Source of the DNA: Chara braunii
Taxonomy: Eukaryota; Streptophyta; Charophyceae; Charales; Characeae
Reading direction: 5' to 3'
Assembly (NCBI GenBank): GCA_003427395.1
Contig: BFEA01000076.1
Location: 3,426,820 to 3,490,819 of the forward strand
DNA length: 64,000 nt
The notes beneath the pieces are model-generated. The model was not told the DNA's origin and searched no databases. It worked only from the letters and a program-made list of their open reading frames with translations. This document shows positions 42,681 to 54,172 of this stretch, piece after piece. Both the position numbers and the translations under genes were made by a program. How positions within the stretch are numbered: the stretch's first letter is position 1; every line of letters starts with the position of its first letter.

Positions 42681-43978
42681 CTCCTCAAGAGCAACACTCA
42701 GAATCTTTTCTCTTCTCTCTCTCTCTTTCGTTTGTGACCTCGTGGAAGCAGGAATTTAACGAACCCAATAGAAGAAACAGCCTGAAAGCAATTTAGAAGA
42801 GAAGGTAGAGCTCCTAGTCGGAGCGACAATTCATTTGGACTGGTGAGCAGTCAAAACAACAAAAAAATAAAATAAAATGATCAGAGAGATCTGATTCCGC
42901 AACACAGTCTGGTCCGACCACGTATGAGGTCCTCTCAAGCCTAGCCGGACTCAGTTCCGTAAAGACACAAAAAATCAAATTTACACTGTATTACATAATG
43001 TAAGAGAAAATTGAGTGGTGTCCAAGGTGCGAGTTAGACGGTGGAACGTGCGGTAAAGGTCGTGAAACGTCTCAGTTGAGATCCCCTCAGCAGCGAGTGT
43101 CCTGGTCCGAAAGCATGAACTCCGAGTCCCAATCAGATAGAGCAAGGTAACTGACGTCAACAAATTTGGGCGTAAGGGCCCTTCTTGTTTGGCTGAGTCC
43201 TACTGAGTCACGAATGGTCCCAGTGGAGTCAGAACCGGGTCCCAACCAACAAGAGTTCCACAAGGGTCTACTCTTTGCCCCTACCGTATTGAAAAACAAA
43301 TTTTAGCTCCAGATAGAACCTATAGACTACAGCCGTTCAAAATGAAATAAACAAAGCACTGTAGAAAGATATGACATTGCACACAAGAGTCTCCATCCAC
43401 TCACTCGTCAGGTGAGTAAGTAGTTCACACACTTCACACAAGATCAAGAGTATGGAGGATGGAAGAAGAACCCATAATACCCTAGCAGGCAGTCAATTCC
43501 ATGCAGGGCACCCTTGCGCCACGACACTTACCTGAGTGGTCGGGCTCTTGAGATGAAATGAGACTCACCCCCCTCTCACATAGTCCTCGTAACCCAATTA
43601 GCATCCTCTACACTAGTGTCCTATCATCTAGGAGGGTCAACATCTACCCTGAAGTACAACGTCGGATCCCTTGTCGATGTTGAAGATCAAAGTAGCAACT
43701 TGCAGTCTGTAGGTGCAGATATGGCTGCCACCTTCAAGTTCGCCTAACTTGAGGGGAGCCCTAAAGTCGCTCCTTGCCTTCCCTGAAGTCCAGATTTCAG
43801 TTGTAGGTGCCCTTCACTGTCGCCTCTCTCCAATTGCATCACGAGGTCCCACCTTTTGTCTCGCTACCACAAGCATGCACTCTAACAACCTGGTCGGATT
43901 TAATGCAGATCCTACACGACCCTGTCAGGTGGGAGCAGCTTCCCTTTCACCACGCTGCCCCACTTAACCCTAACTTCC
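42681..43978. other. Non-coding stretch, probably leader of element C
   Basis: No PBS of the type used by elements A and B was found and no gene is supported. Confidence 0.35.
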
Positions 43979-44634
43979 TGAACCAGAATCAATGTCCGAA
44001 TCCCTCTTCTACTGCAGGCTCAACATGAGGTCCGCCATAGCCATGGCCGCCCTTCCTCTCCTGTTCATGCAGGCTGAGGCTAACGGACTACTGAGGGTTC
44101 AACCCTCCTGTCCAAAGGAAAACCCAAAGCAGCTATGTCGCCGCCCTCCTGTGCAAAGGACAACGCAAAGCAACCATGTCGTTGCTCATTAAGCCGCCAT
44201 GCCTGACCCTGCCCCGAGCTTCCTTGGTCAGGCACTACCCTAACTGGGGCCTTCCAGATGCAATGCCTATCAAGGTGATGAAGATGATCTCCACCATAGC
44301 CAGGTAGGTACCTCGCCACTCTCCTCCTTGGTCCTCTTCTCCCTCCTCCTCCTGCCAGTAGAGCTCCACCATAGCCAAGGTGGAAGCTCCCGGGCTTCTT
44401 CCTCCCAGCAGCGCTGTAGTAGCCAGCACTCCAGCAGTGTGTCACCAAACTTGTACACTGAAGAATGAGGTTGGGCTCTTCGCTTAGCCTCAAGATATAG
44501 CGGCCTACTTGCCTCCTGGGCGGTGACTTCCAAGCTGCTCGGCCTCCCAAGCAACCGGTACCTCCTCCCTTTTGGAGGGAAACATCATTGTAGACTCCGA
44601 TATTTTGCTCGTACAGGCCCTAGAGAGACTCAGA
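43979..44634 (-). repeat. Truncated second copy of the ~1.1-kb LTR (empty site)
   Basis: It matches 24840-25061 joined directly to 28317-28755, and lacks the hAT-like insertion; the empty site is at about 44180-44190 (GTTGCTCATTAAGCC). Homology stops near 44634 at the start of the inverted-repeat arm, so the 5' part of the LTR is missing. Confidence 0.85.
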
Positions 44635-45461
44635 TCAGCCTCCCTCAAGAAAATAGAGTCGAAAGAGACCCCATGTGGAAAATAGGCCCCGGGAGAAAAT
44701 CGGAGTAGGAGGGCCACTGTGGGAGAAAAATAGGAGTATAAGAAAACTCCCACGGGCACGAGAAGGTCATTGTTGCAGTCCAAGATATAACGGACTGCAC
44801 CTTGGGCATAGGAAGGGCCAAAACTAAGAGGAAGGGCTAGAAAAGGGTCTGACATGCTAGAAAAAAAAGAGAAAAGAAAAGAAAATGTGGGAGAATAAGA
44901 CAAAAAGAGTGAGAGGGAGTGAGTGAGTCGGGCGTCAGTAGGGACTGGCAGGTCCCTACTGTCCGAGAAAGGAGGAAAAAGAAAAGAAAAGAAAAAAGAG
45001 AAAAGAAAAGAAAAGAGAAAAATGCTTTAATGGTAAAAAACGGTCACTTGGGGAGATACATCCGTGACCAGATTCATTCTGGAATATGGCGGTTGCAATG
45101 GACTCTGATTTTCTTTGATTTTTGCAGAGAAAATCAAAGAAAATCAAAGCCCCATGCAACCTAAAAATAACGGATTACATGAGGAAGGAGAAACACATGT
45201 TTTTTGTGCATCCGGAGCCAACATTGAGCCTGGATGCACTTAGAAATTTAACGCTTCATTTTCTTTTAGCATGGGGCAAGTTCTGGGACTGTGGGACTAG
45301 GAAAACAACCATGACTGCAGTCCGAGAAATAACGGACTGCATGGGGGTGCCTAGGCTAAGGGAAAATGAGCCACAGCGAGCCCAAAAAGCTAGAAATGAG
45401 CAATTTTGGCATAAGGCAAGTGGAGACGGTAAACGGCAACTGTGAGATGAGATCTCACGGC
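44634..45461 (+). repeat. Left arm of a long inverted repeat
   Basis: From CCTCCCTCAAGAAAATAGAG to GTGAGATGAGATC it matches the reverse complement of 49690-50528 almost throughout, with small indels in purine runs. Landmarks in both include GACCCCATGTG, GGGCATAGGAAGGGCC and GTGCCTAGGCTAAGGG. No coding function is evident. Confidence 0.9.
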
Positions 45462-46813
45462 CTAGAAAAAATAGGCACACATGTGGCACCTAAGGGAGAG
45501 ATGTTGGGGCCACCAAGGGCAAGGGGGTCCAAAAATAAAAATGGGACACCGTCTGGAATGTTGTCGGGGACCAAGTGGGTCAAAATAATAAAAGTCGAAA
45601 AATGGAACACGCGCCGGCGGGACAAGAAAACGGAACTAGTTCGGAGGAAAAGTGGCGGAGACTTGAGATGTCCCAAGGGAACCATGAGCAAGCACAAGGA
45701 ATAATGGTGCAAACAAACGGCACCGTCAAAATCAAGGATCTAGATGGTGGGAAATATAAGCACCACTAGTGCAAACACTAGTGGGGGCAAGTGGGAGAGC
45801 CATGGGGAGAAAAGAAAGTAAAATAATGGTATTGGGAGGGCTGTCCAGCAGCCCGAGATATCTCGGACTAGCTAGGCATGAAAAAATAGAGCCTCAAGAG
45901 GCTCAACATAAGAAAAAGGCTGTCCTCAGAAAATCGGAGCAAAGGGGGGTCAAAATTGGACAAACGAAGGCAAAATGGAGCCCTCTAGGAGCATGGGGGT
46001 GCCATTGTTGAAATCCGAGATATATCGACCAAGTACCAGCCATAAACCTAACCTTGAATGAGGTCCTGAGGCCTAGAAAGAGGGTGCACAACAGTTTGAT
46101 ACTTGTCACAACTGACATAAAAGAAAAAGAAAGAAAAATGAGAAAGAAAGGAGGGAGAATGAGACAAAAAGGGAGAAAATAGTGGAGGGGAGTGTGCCGG
46201 CCTATTGGGACCTGCACAGTAGGGACTGGCAGGTCCCAACTGTGACCTCATCCCTCCTAGAATGAGGGAGGAAAATCCTGATTGCAGAGATATGACCCTT
46301 GGGGTCATATCTCAATAAAATATGATTTAAAAAGAAGAAGATGAGAGAAAATGCAAAAGAGAAATGACCGGTTTTCTTTTGGACCATGGATCTGAGATTA
46401 GATCTCATAGTGGAGAGGAACTAGCCGTTTTTTGTGGGCCAGCTCAAAACGGCTAGCTCCGGAATGAGGTGGCAGCCCAAAATAGAAAAAAAAAGGGAAA
46501 GAGACAAAACTATACATTTGGCCCAAAAAGAGAGTCAGATGCACAAAAAATTGAAAAAGTGGACTTAGGGGCTCAAAATTGAAGCAAGGGCTACTTGGGG
46601 GTGACACGGAATATTGTTGGCCTTGGATCTCAGCCAGATCCAAGGCTGAGAATGTGCCGCTGCATGGAAAAATATCTCGGCCTACCCAAAATGAGGTACA
46701 AACTGTAAAGTTGCCCCTTGGGCATTAGGACGCAAGGGGGCAGCATTTTTTAGGTGAAAAGGAGGCCGGAGTAGGCCAAGAAGCAATCCGAGTTGGTATC
46801 AACCACTCGGACT
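44936..46813. repeat. Series of perfect hairpins of differing sequence
   Basis: Stem-loops include CAGTAGGGAC/GTCCCTACTG (44936-44961), TGCAGTCCG/CGGACTGCA (45316-45341), GTGAGAT/ATCTCAC (45442-45458), the palindrome CCGAGATATCTCGG (45853-45866), GAGATATGACCC/GGGTCATATCTC (46287-46313), TGAGAT/ATCTCA (46393-46407) and CCTTGGATCT/AGATCCAAGG (46621-46645). Loops are 0-8 nt. The stems differ from each other yet pair fully. No gene is supported here. Confidence 0.8.
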
Positions 46814-47398
46814 GCATGTACTTGGCCAAAAAGAGGCCCGGGTACCTTCGGAAGGGCCTAGTAGTAGAATTTTGCCTTGGGGGTACCTCGGTTCACCTCA
46901 AGGCACATGGGGAGGGGCATGAGCTGGCCGGACTGCTGGTTTCAGCCTACATAAGCTGGGATTTAGTCCGCCACTTTCACAATTGCATGAGGAGTGCCCA
47001 TGCTGCCTAAGTGAGCTCATAGGAGCACTCTTTCACTTGGAGAAAGGAGAGGTGAACCCATGTCAGTTTAGGAGCTTGGTGGAGGCCATGAGCTAGGGAG
47101 AGGAGCTCTAGAGACTAGTGGTAGGGAGGCTGTCCCTAGGGAGGTGATCCGCCATAGCCCCCTGGGTGTGAGGAAGAGAGAGAGGCTAGAGGGAGTCTCA
47201 TTTGCCCTCCTAGAGGGGAGGACTCCATAGCTATGGTGATTGGAGGTTGTGGTAACTTGGGAGAAAGTGAGAGAGGAAGAAGAGAGGCTTGAAGAAGAAG
47301 GTCATAGCCAAAAAGGTGTTTTGTGCAAGGAGGAAGAAGCCTCATCAAGATTGAGACTCCATCTCCAAGACATTAACAAGGTTAGTGGAAGGAAGAGG
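46814..47398. other. Non-coding stretch before a pyrimidine tract
   Basis: No supported gene or repeat beyond short GGAGGT and TAGGGAGG words. Confidence 0.35.
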
Positions 47399-47530
47399 AA
47401 GCTTCTTCTTCTTTTTCTTCTTCCTTTTCTTCTTCCCTCCCTTCTTCTTCTTCTTCTTCTCCTTCTTCCTCCTCCTCCTCCTCTTCTTCTTCTTCTTCTT
47501 CTTCTTCTTTTTTTTCATCTTCTTCTTCCT
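47399..47530. repeat. Long TTC-rich pyrimidine tract
   Basis: About 130 bp almost purely of C and T with many CTT repeats. It could form triplex-like structures; poly-Phe/Leu or poly-Lys frames across it are artefacts. Confidence 0.9.
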
Positions 47531-47544
47531 ATTGACTAAACTCT

Positions 47545-48480
47545 TGTTTTTCACTCATCCACTTGTAGGTAGTGCTTCGATTATTCTATGGATGATCTCA
47601 TGTTCAATTCTTGTGATCTGGGCTACTTCAACTCTTGCATTTCACTCACACACTAGTAGGAGATGTTCCGATTCTTTCATGAATGATCTGATGCTCATTA
47701 CTTGTGATTTGGACTAGTGTAGATCTTGCTTTTCACTCACATGCTAGTAGGAGATGCTATGATTCTTTCATGGATGATCTCATGCTCATTACTTGTGGTT
47801 TGGACTAGTGTAGATCTTGCTTTTCACTCACATACTAGTAGTAGATCCTTCGATTCTTCCATAGATGACCTCTTGCTCAAATCTTGTGATATAGCCTAGT
47901 GTAACTCTTGCATTTCACTCACACACTAGTAGGAGATGTTTCGATTCTTTCATGAATGATCTCATGCTCATTACTTGTGATTTGGACTAGTGTAGATCTT
48001 GCTTTTCACTCACATGCTAGTAGGAGATCCTTCGATTCTTCCATGGATGATCTCTTGCTCAAATCTTGTGATATAGCCTAGTGTAACTCTTGCATTTCAC
48101 TCACATGTTAGTAGGAGATGTTCCGAGTCTTCCATGGATGATCTCTTGTTCAAATCTTGTGATATAGCCTAGTGTAACTCTTGCATTTCACTCACATGCT
48201 AGTAGGAGATGTTCCGAGTCTTCTATGAATGATCTCATGTTCAATTCTTGTGATTTGGGCTACTTCAACTCTTGCATCTCACTTTCATGCTAATAGAAGA
48301 TGCTCCGATTCTTTCATGGATGATCCCTTGCTCAATACTTGTGATTTTGTCTAATGTAAGTCTTGATTCTCACCCATATGCTAGTAGGAAATAGTTTGAT
48401 TCTTCCATAAGTGATTTCGTGCTCAAGACCGGTGTTTTGGGACTAGTCTAGCATGTGCTTTCCACTAGTTCTAGCTTCTC
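47545..48480. repeat. 91-bp tandem satellite, about ten copies
   Basis: TTTCACTCACA(T/C)(G/A)CTAGTAGGAG recurs at 47551, 47642, 47733, 47824, 47915, 48006, 48097, 48188, 48279 and 48369, a near-constant 91-bp period. Each unit also holds GATGATCTC(A/T)TGCTCA and CTTGTGAT. The final copies are more diverged. Confidence 0.95.
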
Positions 48481-49689
48481 ATTGTCAAGTTTATGTGTGT
48501 TGTGATGTTCCGGTGTAGGGCCAAACCCCGACAGACTTTCGAGCCATAGTCGACCCCACTGCGGGTCCCAATTGACTCGGCCCGCCTACGCTCATGCTCG
48601 GGGCGCGGGCCGTTCGTCCCAACGTCACCCCCACCTAGTGCTTTGAGATGGATGGGGGTGGGCCATCGCGCGAGAGAGCTTTGACACTGGGGATGTAGCT
48701 CATCCCTCACGCCGGATGGTAGTCTCGCTGGTCATTCCGTAGCGCTAATTTTTTTTTATTCTTTGTTGTGTTCTCAAGCAATTGCGTTTTCCAATGCTCA
48801 GGCAATCCAAGGGTTCTTTGAGAGTTTTCTTCTCTTGCGCGCAGGCTAAGCGTCATCCTTAGGCCGCGCACCATTTCCCTAAGCATTGCGTCTCTACGGC
48901 ATCATCGGGGCGCGGGTAAGCCATCCTTCCCCTCGCCTTACGCGCCCATCGATTCTCATACATCTCGTTTAATCCCATTGACGCAGGCCCCTTAGTCTTT
49001 TCGGAGCCTCTATATGCATGCACATTCAATTTCATATCGTCACATTTCTTTTGGCAAGATTGCACCCCATTCCCTTGTTCACACACCAAATCTGAAACGC
49101 AAAGGTCATTTTCATGGGTTGGCTCTATGCTAAGGGTCCCGTAGCCCCTTTGCCCCTCTTCCCTTTTCATTTTGATGCCCGGTTCCTCCCGGCCCTATCC
49201 CGCTCAAGGCATCCTTAGCCTTCACTTACCTGCACAATCCCACACAAAGCAAAGATCCATACAATCCCCCGTTGGGGGTCAACACATAGCCCTTCCCACA
49301 TGCCTATCTTTTCAAGCTATTTGGCTGCTCTTTGTTCCCTTTCGTTGCTCAATCAGCCCATTCTCTTCTCATAGTCGTGCAGTCAGGGAAATGGTTGAGT
49401 CAAACTGACCTCACTTTCAACTTACGCTTTCTTTCGGATTCCGCCTCTTTCCCACTTTTTTCAAACGTCCTTTCTTTTGCCTTCTTGGTGGCACAAGGAA
49501 CCGGCTACCCTCCCCTTGCCCTCTTTCTCCACCAAGTGAGGTCTGATCTCCTTTTACTGTTCACACCCTGGCATTGTAACAAGTGAGGGGAGAAGGGTTA
49601 GTCATATGCCAAGTGAGGGAAAGGGAGAGAGGGGGGCAAGGTGAAGGGGGAGAGAAAGAGTGGTGGAGAGGGAGAAAAGAGAGAGGGAT
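48481..49689. other. Non-coding stretch, nothing recognised
   Basis: 48520-48720 is GC-rich; 49580-49689 is a GGGAGAG-rich purine tract leading into the right inverted arm. Minus frame 48859-49170 has no family motifs. Confidence 0.35.
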
Positions 49690-50528
49690 CTCATCTCACG
49701 GTTGCCTTTTACCGTCTCCACATGCCCCGTGCTGAAATTGCTCCTTTCTAGCCTTTTGGGCTTGCTGTGGCTCATTTTCCCTTAGCCTAGGCACCCCCAT
49801 GCAGTTCGTTATTTCTCAGACTGCAGTCATAGCTATTTTCCTAGCCTCGCAGCCCCACAACTTGCCCCATGCTAAAAGAAAACGAAACGTTAAATTTCTA
49901 AGTGCATCCGGGCTCAATATTCGCTCTGGACGCACTTAAAACATGTGTTTCCTCTTCCCCATGCAATCCGTTTTATTTCGGTTGCATGGGGCCTTGATTT
50001 TCTTTGATTTTCTCTGCAAAATCACAGAAAATCCAAGTCCATTGCAACCGCCATACTCCATAATGAATCTGGTCACGAATGTATCTCCCTAAGTGGCTGT
50101 TTTTTACCATTAAGGTCTTTTTCTCTTTTTTTTTCTTTTCTTTTTCCTCCTTTCTTGGACAGTAGGGACCTGCCAGTCCCTACTTGTGGCAGTCCCTACT
50201 GACGGCCAACTCACCCACTCCCTCTCACTTTTTTTGTCTTATTCTCCCACAATTTTTTTTTTTCTTTTTTCTCTTTTCTCTAACATACCAAGTGTCAAGT
50301 GGCCGTTAAGGCCCTTTTCTAGCCCCTTCCTCTTAGTTTTGGCCCTTCCTATGCCCAAGGTAGAGTCCGTTATATCTCGGACTGCAATAATGACCTTCTC
50401 ATGCCCATGGGATTTTTTTTTTACTCCTATTTTTTTCCCATAGTGGTCTCTCGTACTCCGATTTTCTCCCGGAGGCCTATTTTTCACATGGGGTCTCTTT
50501 TGACTCCATTTTCTTGAGGGAGGTTGAT
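49690..50528 (-). repeat. Right arm of the long inverted repeat
   Basis: Reverse complement of 44634-45461. The hairpin corresponding to 45316-45341 is degraded here (CAGTCTG opposite CGAACTG), unlike the perfect one in the left arm. Confidence 0.9.
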
Positions 50529-50743
50529 CCAAGATTTTTCGGATTGCTCCCATGCCTCTTTCTTCAAGTTTTTTTACTTTTTTTTTTCCTTTTGGCCTTC
50601 CCGTTTGCTACCGTTAGTGCTTGCACTAATGGTGCTAATATTCTTGGTCGTCAAGATGTGGATCTTGACAGTGCACCTTGCCTTTATTATTTTCCCTCAT
50701 GCGGTGCCGCCGTTTTTTCTTGAGACCTTCATATGTCCCCGCC

Positions 50744-50850
50744 ACTTGTCCCGTCGGTGGTCCCCGGCACTTTGTCCCGCTGTTGGTCCCCGACACTTGG
50801 TCTCGCGGGTGGTGCCCGATACTTAATCCCGTCGGTGGTCCCCAACACAT
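50744..50850. repeat. 26-bp tandem repeat, four copies
   Basis: CTT-GTCCCGTCGGTGGTCCCC-type units start at 50744, 50770, 50796 and 50822, an exact 26-bp period. Confidence 0.85.
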
Positions 50851-51385
50851 TTTGCCGCGGATGCCATTATTTTTACTTGGTCTCACGTGGCCATGCCTTT
50901 CCCCAAGGTGTCCCTCGTCCCTTGGGCGCTTTGCCGCGCCACGATGACCCTTCTCCCTTGTCTTTCTTGCGCCTTGCGCGCGCCGGTTCCTTTTGTCGCG
51001 AGGCCTCCAACCCGAGGCTCCCGTAGGCGGCCCCCATGTTGGGCCCTTGTTCTCCAGTTTCCCACGGCCTCCGGGGCCGTCCATTTTTCGACTTCCTCAT
51101 TCTTCTGTTGCTGCCGTATCGCGTTTGCTAGTTCAAGGGCCCCTTGGCCTTAACCCCGTTGAATTCCAACGACCCTCCTGACCTCATGCTATATCCTATG
51201 TGCCCCTGTTCTTGCGCTTACTTGCTTGCCGTCGTTGGTTCCTTCTTCCTGTGGTTTTCACCCCAAGGCCTCACTCCCTCTTGTGGCCTAATCCTTTGTC
51301 TTTTCTCTTTCTATCCTCCTTGCTTCAGATTTCTCTGCCGTGCACAATCTGGCTATATACAATCTCTCGAGTGACGGGAAGTTAT

Positions 51386-51420
51386 TCGGGACTCGCCAGT
51401 CCCGACACATTCCCCCCACT
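51386..51420 (-). other. LTR start with terminal hairpin, and polypurine tract
   Basis: On the minus strand AGTGGGGGGAA (51420-51410) is followed by TGTGTCGGGACTGG. The LTR start forms the perfect stem TCGGGACT/AGTCCCGA (51386-51405, loop CGCC). This marks a minus-strand LTR running towards lower coordinates. Confidence 0.6.
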
Positions 51421-52020
51421 CATTCGCGATGTTCTCATCGCGCACTCATCTCTTGTTAGTGGGTTTTGGAGGGATAGATGGGAGAGGAGGTTGAAATGTC
51501 ATGGATGGTTAGTTTGTCAGGGTCCGTTCTGTCTTCTCTTGTTCTTTTCTCGGGTTTCTTCTAGTCTTCAATCCTTGGGACGGGGAGAGGTGTGTAGGGT
51601 CAAGTTTTCTTTGTCCTTCACTCATTCATCACTCTTGGAACATCAAACCTCCTCTCCTCTCATTCATTACCCGAAGTATATCAATCCTCTTCTCAACTTT
51701 TTTTTTCTTGTTGCCCTCCCGGTTTTTCCCCTGAGCCTTGCCATCCCAAGCGTCCTTTGGCTGATCCTCCTTCGATCCCGTGCCAACCAGGTCCCTTTCC
51801 CGTCTTTCGTTATTCTTAATGCCTCTTCTCCTCGGCTCTTTGACCCGTGCAACCCGTCACCTTTTCCTCATTCTCAAGATCAACCAAATTCACATGTATT
51901 TTTGCCGGGTCATGCCCGACTTTTTCTAGCCTTGCCAATTTCGCATGCATGTCATCCTCATTCGACTTTTCTTGTACCCAAGCTCAATTAATTTCCAATG
52001 CGCGTTACTTAGTCCATTTC
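51421..52020. other. Non-coding stretch between two LTR-like borders
   Basis: A hairpin-like GCGATGTTCTCATCGC lies at 51427-51442. The plus frame 51200-51991 has no family motifs. Confidence 0.35.
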
Positions 52021-52500
52021 ATATGCCTCTTTCTTCTAGACATCTTGCCAGGCCTTTCTCGAGCTCATGCAAAGCCAATTACACATATATCTCTCTTCTA
52101 GGCATCTTGCCAGACCTTTCGTCTAGCCTACGCAAAACCACTTACACATGCCTTTCTCTTCTGGACATCTTGCCAGACCTTCTCTCAAGCCCACGCAAAG
52201 TCAATTACATAAGCATTTCTCTTCTTGACATCTTGTCAGGCCTTTTCTCAAGCCCACGCAAAGTCAATTACTCGTCCATTTCTCTTCTGGACATCTTGCC
52301 AGGCCTTTTCTTCAAACCCATGCAAAGTCAATTACTCATCCATTTCTCTTCTGGACCTCTTGCCAGGTCNNNNNNNNNNNNNNNNNNNNCTTTTCTCAAG
52401 CCCATGCAAAGTCAATTACTCATCCATTTCTCTTCTGGACATCTTGCCAGGCCTTTTCTCAAGCCCATGCAAAGTCAATTACACAATTTCTTGAGCTCAT
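52021..52500. repeat. 63-bp tandem array containing a small gap
   Basis: TCTTCTGGACATCTTGCCAG recurs with starts of CATCTTGCC at 52041, 52103, 52166, 52229, 52292, 52355 and 52440, mostly 62-64 bp apart. Twenty N at 52370-52389 break the array, so copy number is uncertain. Confidence 0.95.
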
Positions 52501-52543
52501 GGTAACCTTCTCTTTTGCACGTTTTTTCACCGGTAGATGGCAC

Positions 52544-52558
52544 ACCTTCCCCCCACTC
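52544..52558 (-). other. Second polypurine tract/LTR-like border
   Basis: Minus strand GAGTGGGGGGAAGG is followed by TGTGCCATC. The upstream sequence GCGATAGGGACATCGCATTTT resembles that before the tract at 51410-51420. Confidence 0.55.
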
Positions 52559-53420
52559 AAAATGCGATGTCCCTATCGCACGACTGGTTCTCACTTGGAG
52601 GTACGCAGACCTTGCCTTGCCAGTTGAGTAGACGGATGCCGGCCCATCAGCCCCAAAAAGGAAGGGTGATCAGTCCTCCCCCTGCTAATAACTCACCTCA
52701 TCCCCTACTCTAGTCCGGCGGCCACTTCTTTGGAGATGGGCATCATCATTGAGGTGTCTCCTCGCATCTGTTAGGCGGGTCCAATCCATGCCTCCCAGGA
52801 CCCCATCATACCACAAGTGGCTCCCTCGCGAATCGTTCCTCCCAAGTGGTATTTTCTTGGATCCGGCCTCTTCCTTTTAAGAGAGTTGGGGCTCTCAATT
52901 AGTCTGCGAGTGCAGTTACGAAGACCTCGCGGTTAGTTCTGGAACGGTTGTAATGCTCCGGCAGGGCGGTGTCACTCGCCCTGTGGTGGTTGCGGCTTCC
53001 ACGCGGTACCACGCCCGACCCCTCCCTCTGGACAATGCCGCTCAACTTGGTTCATTCCAAACGGCCGCGCCGCCCCTCTACGGCATGGCGTGTGGTTGTG
53101 GAGAAAAAAATGAGACTTAGGAAAAGAATGGCTCTCTCGCCCGTTTGGCTTCCCTCCCTTGACGTTTAGGTTCTCAACATGAGGCGCAGTTTGAACTCCC
53201 CGACTAGAGCTCGTTGTCGGAGTTAGTTCCGGACGGCCAGCATCAATCAAAGAGGAAGATGCCTTGGTCCTTCAACCCTTATCCTTCCTTGTGAGGAATA
53301 GGTCGCACTGAGAATTTCCCTTGGTGGGTAGAGGTCTTGGGGTTGCGGTGCATGCATCGCTATCCCCCTTCCGTTGAGGCATGAGACTAGAAAGAAAGAA
53401 AAACTCAATCTTTTGCTATT
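52559..53420. other. Non-coding stretch, probable 3' UTR of a minus-strand element
   Basis: No family motifs in short frames on either strand. Confidence 0.35.
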
Positions 53421-53825
53421 TCCATGGTCGGTCCGACGACCTTTCATCAAATTGCCTAGGATCCCCTGATTATGCAATGCAATATCCAATCCTCAATCAC
53501 TCAATCCAATGCCATTTTCTATCCTTTCTCACAGCTGATTCTCATGGCTAGTCCGACATCCTCTCATCAACAAGGTCACCCCCTTGTGGCCGCTCTGACG
53601 GTCGCTTTCTCAATAACCATCTTTCAAGGACCGACCCGTCGGCCCACCTTCAATCCTCAACTTTCCCATTCCCCAACATCCAATCCTTATGACCGTCCCA
53701 ACGGTCCATGCCCTCCTCGGCTCAAACCTCGGCCTCTCTATATCCCGCCCTTCTCATTCCAAGGCATCATTCTTTTTCATCCATCCTCATGGCTATTTCA
53801 ATGACCGACCCACCGGCCTTTTCTG
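53421..53825. repeat. Repeated 5-bp-stem, 6-nt-loop hairpins
   Basis: Imperfect repeats around TCCTCATGGNNNGTCCGAC carry hairpins at the same place: GGTCG/CGACC (53426-53441), GGCCG/CGGTC (near 53588) and GACCG/CGGTC (near 53691). Related but mismatched versions are near 53548, 53630 and 53803. Confidence 0.55.
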
Positions 53826-53934
53826 TCTCACATTGCTCATTCCAGCTCATTCTCAATCAACCTTTCTCAATCAATTATGCATGGGACCTCAGTGCCTATT
53901 TCAAAAGAAATTACCCTTGTAAGGGGCCCTTTCC

Positions 53935-54172
53935 GAACAACCTGGTTAGGGTCGTTCTTTTCCATTCTCAAATCGAACAGCCTGGTTAGGGTCATTCCTT
54001 TCCATTCTCAAGTTGAACAACCTGGTTAGGGCCATTCCTTTCCATTCTCAAGTCGAACAGCCTGGTTAGGGTCATTCCTTTACATTCTCAAGTCGAACAA
54101 CCTGGTTAGGGTCATTCCTTTCCATTCTCAAATCGAACAGCCTGATTAGGGTCATTCCTTTCCATTCTCAAT
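53935..54172. repeat. 40-bp tandem repeat, six copies
   Basis: CCTGGTTAGGGTCATTCCTT starts at 53941, 53981, 54021, 54061, 54101 and 54141, an exact 40-bp period. Units end CCATTCTCAA(G/A)TCGAACA(G/A). Confidence 0.97.

Noticed and set aside
43087-43299. Integrase-like motif LSDQDTR in a minus frame
   Set aside because: Only seven residues match, there is no surrounding integrase homology, and the gag of element C lies downstream rather than pol.
43979-44634. 5' LTR of element C
   Set aside because: No primer binding site follows it on the minus strand and its outer part is missing, so it is only a fragment.
47240-47717. Poly-Leu/Phe or poly-Lys proteins
   Set aside because: They are translations of a TTC-rich pyrimidine tract.
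48520-48720. Possible rRNA fragment because of high GC and CGGCCCGCC words
   Set aside because: No conserved 5S, 18S or 25S segment could be recognised.
53935-54172. CRISPR-like array of 40-bp units
   Set aside because: Repeats are contiguous with no unique spacers, and the context is eukaryotic retroelement DNA with no cas genes.
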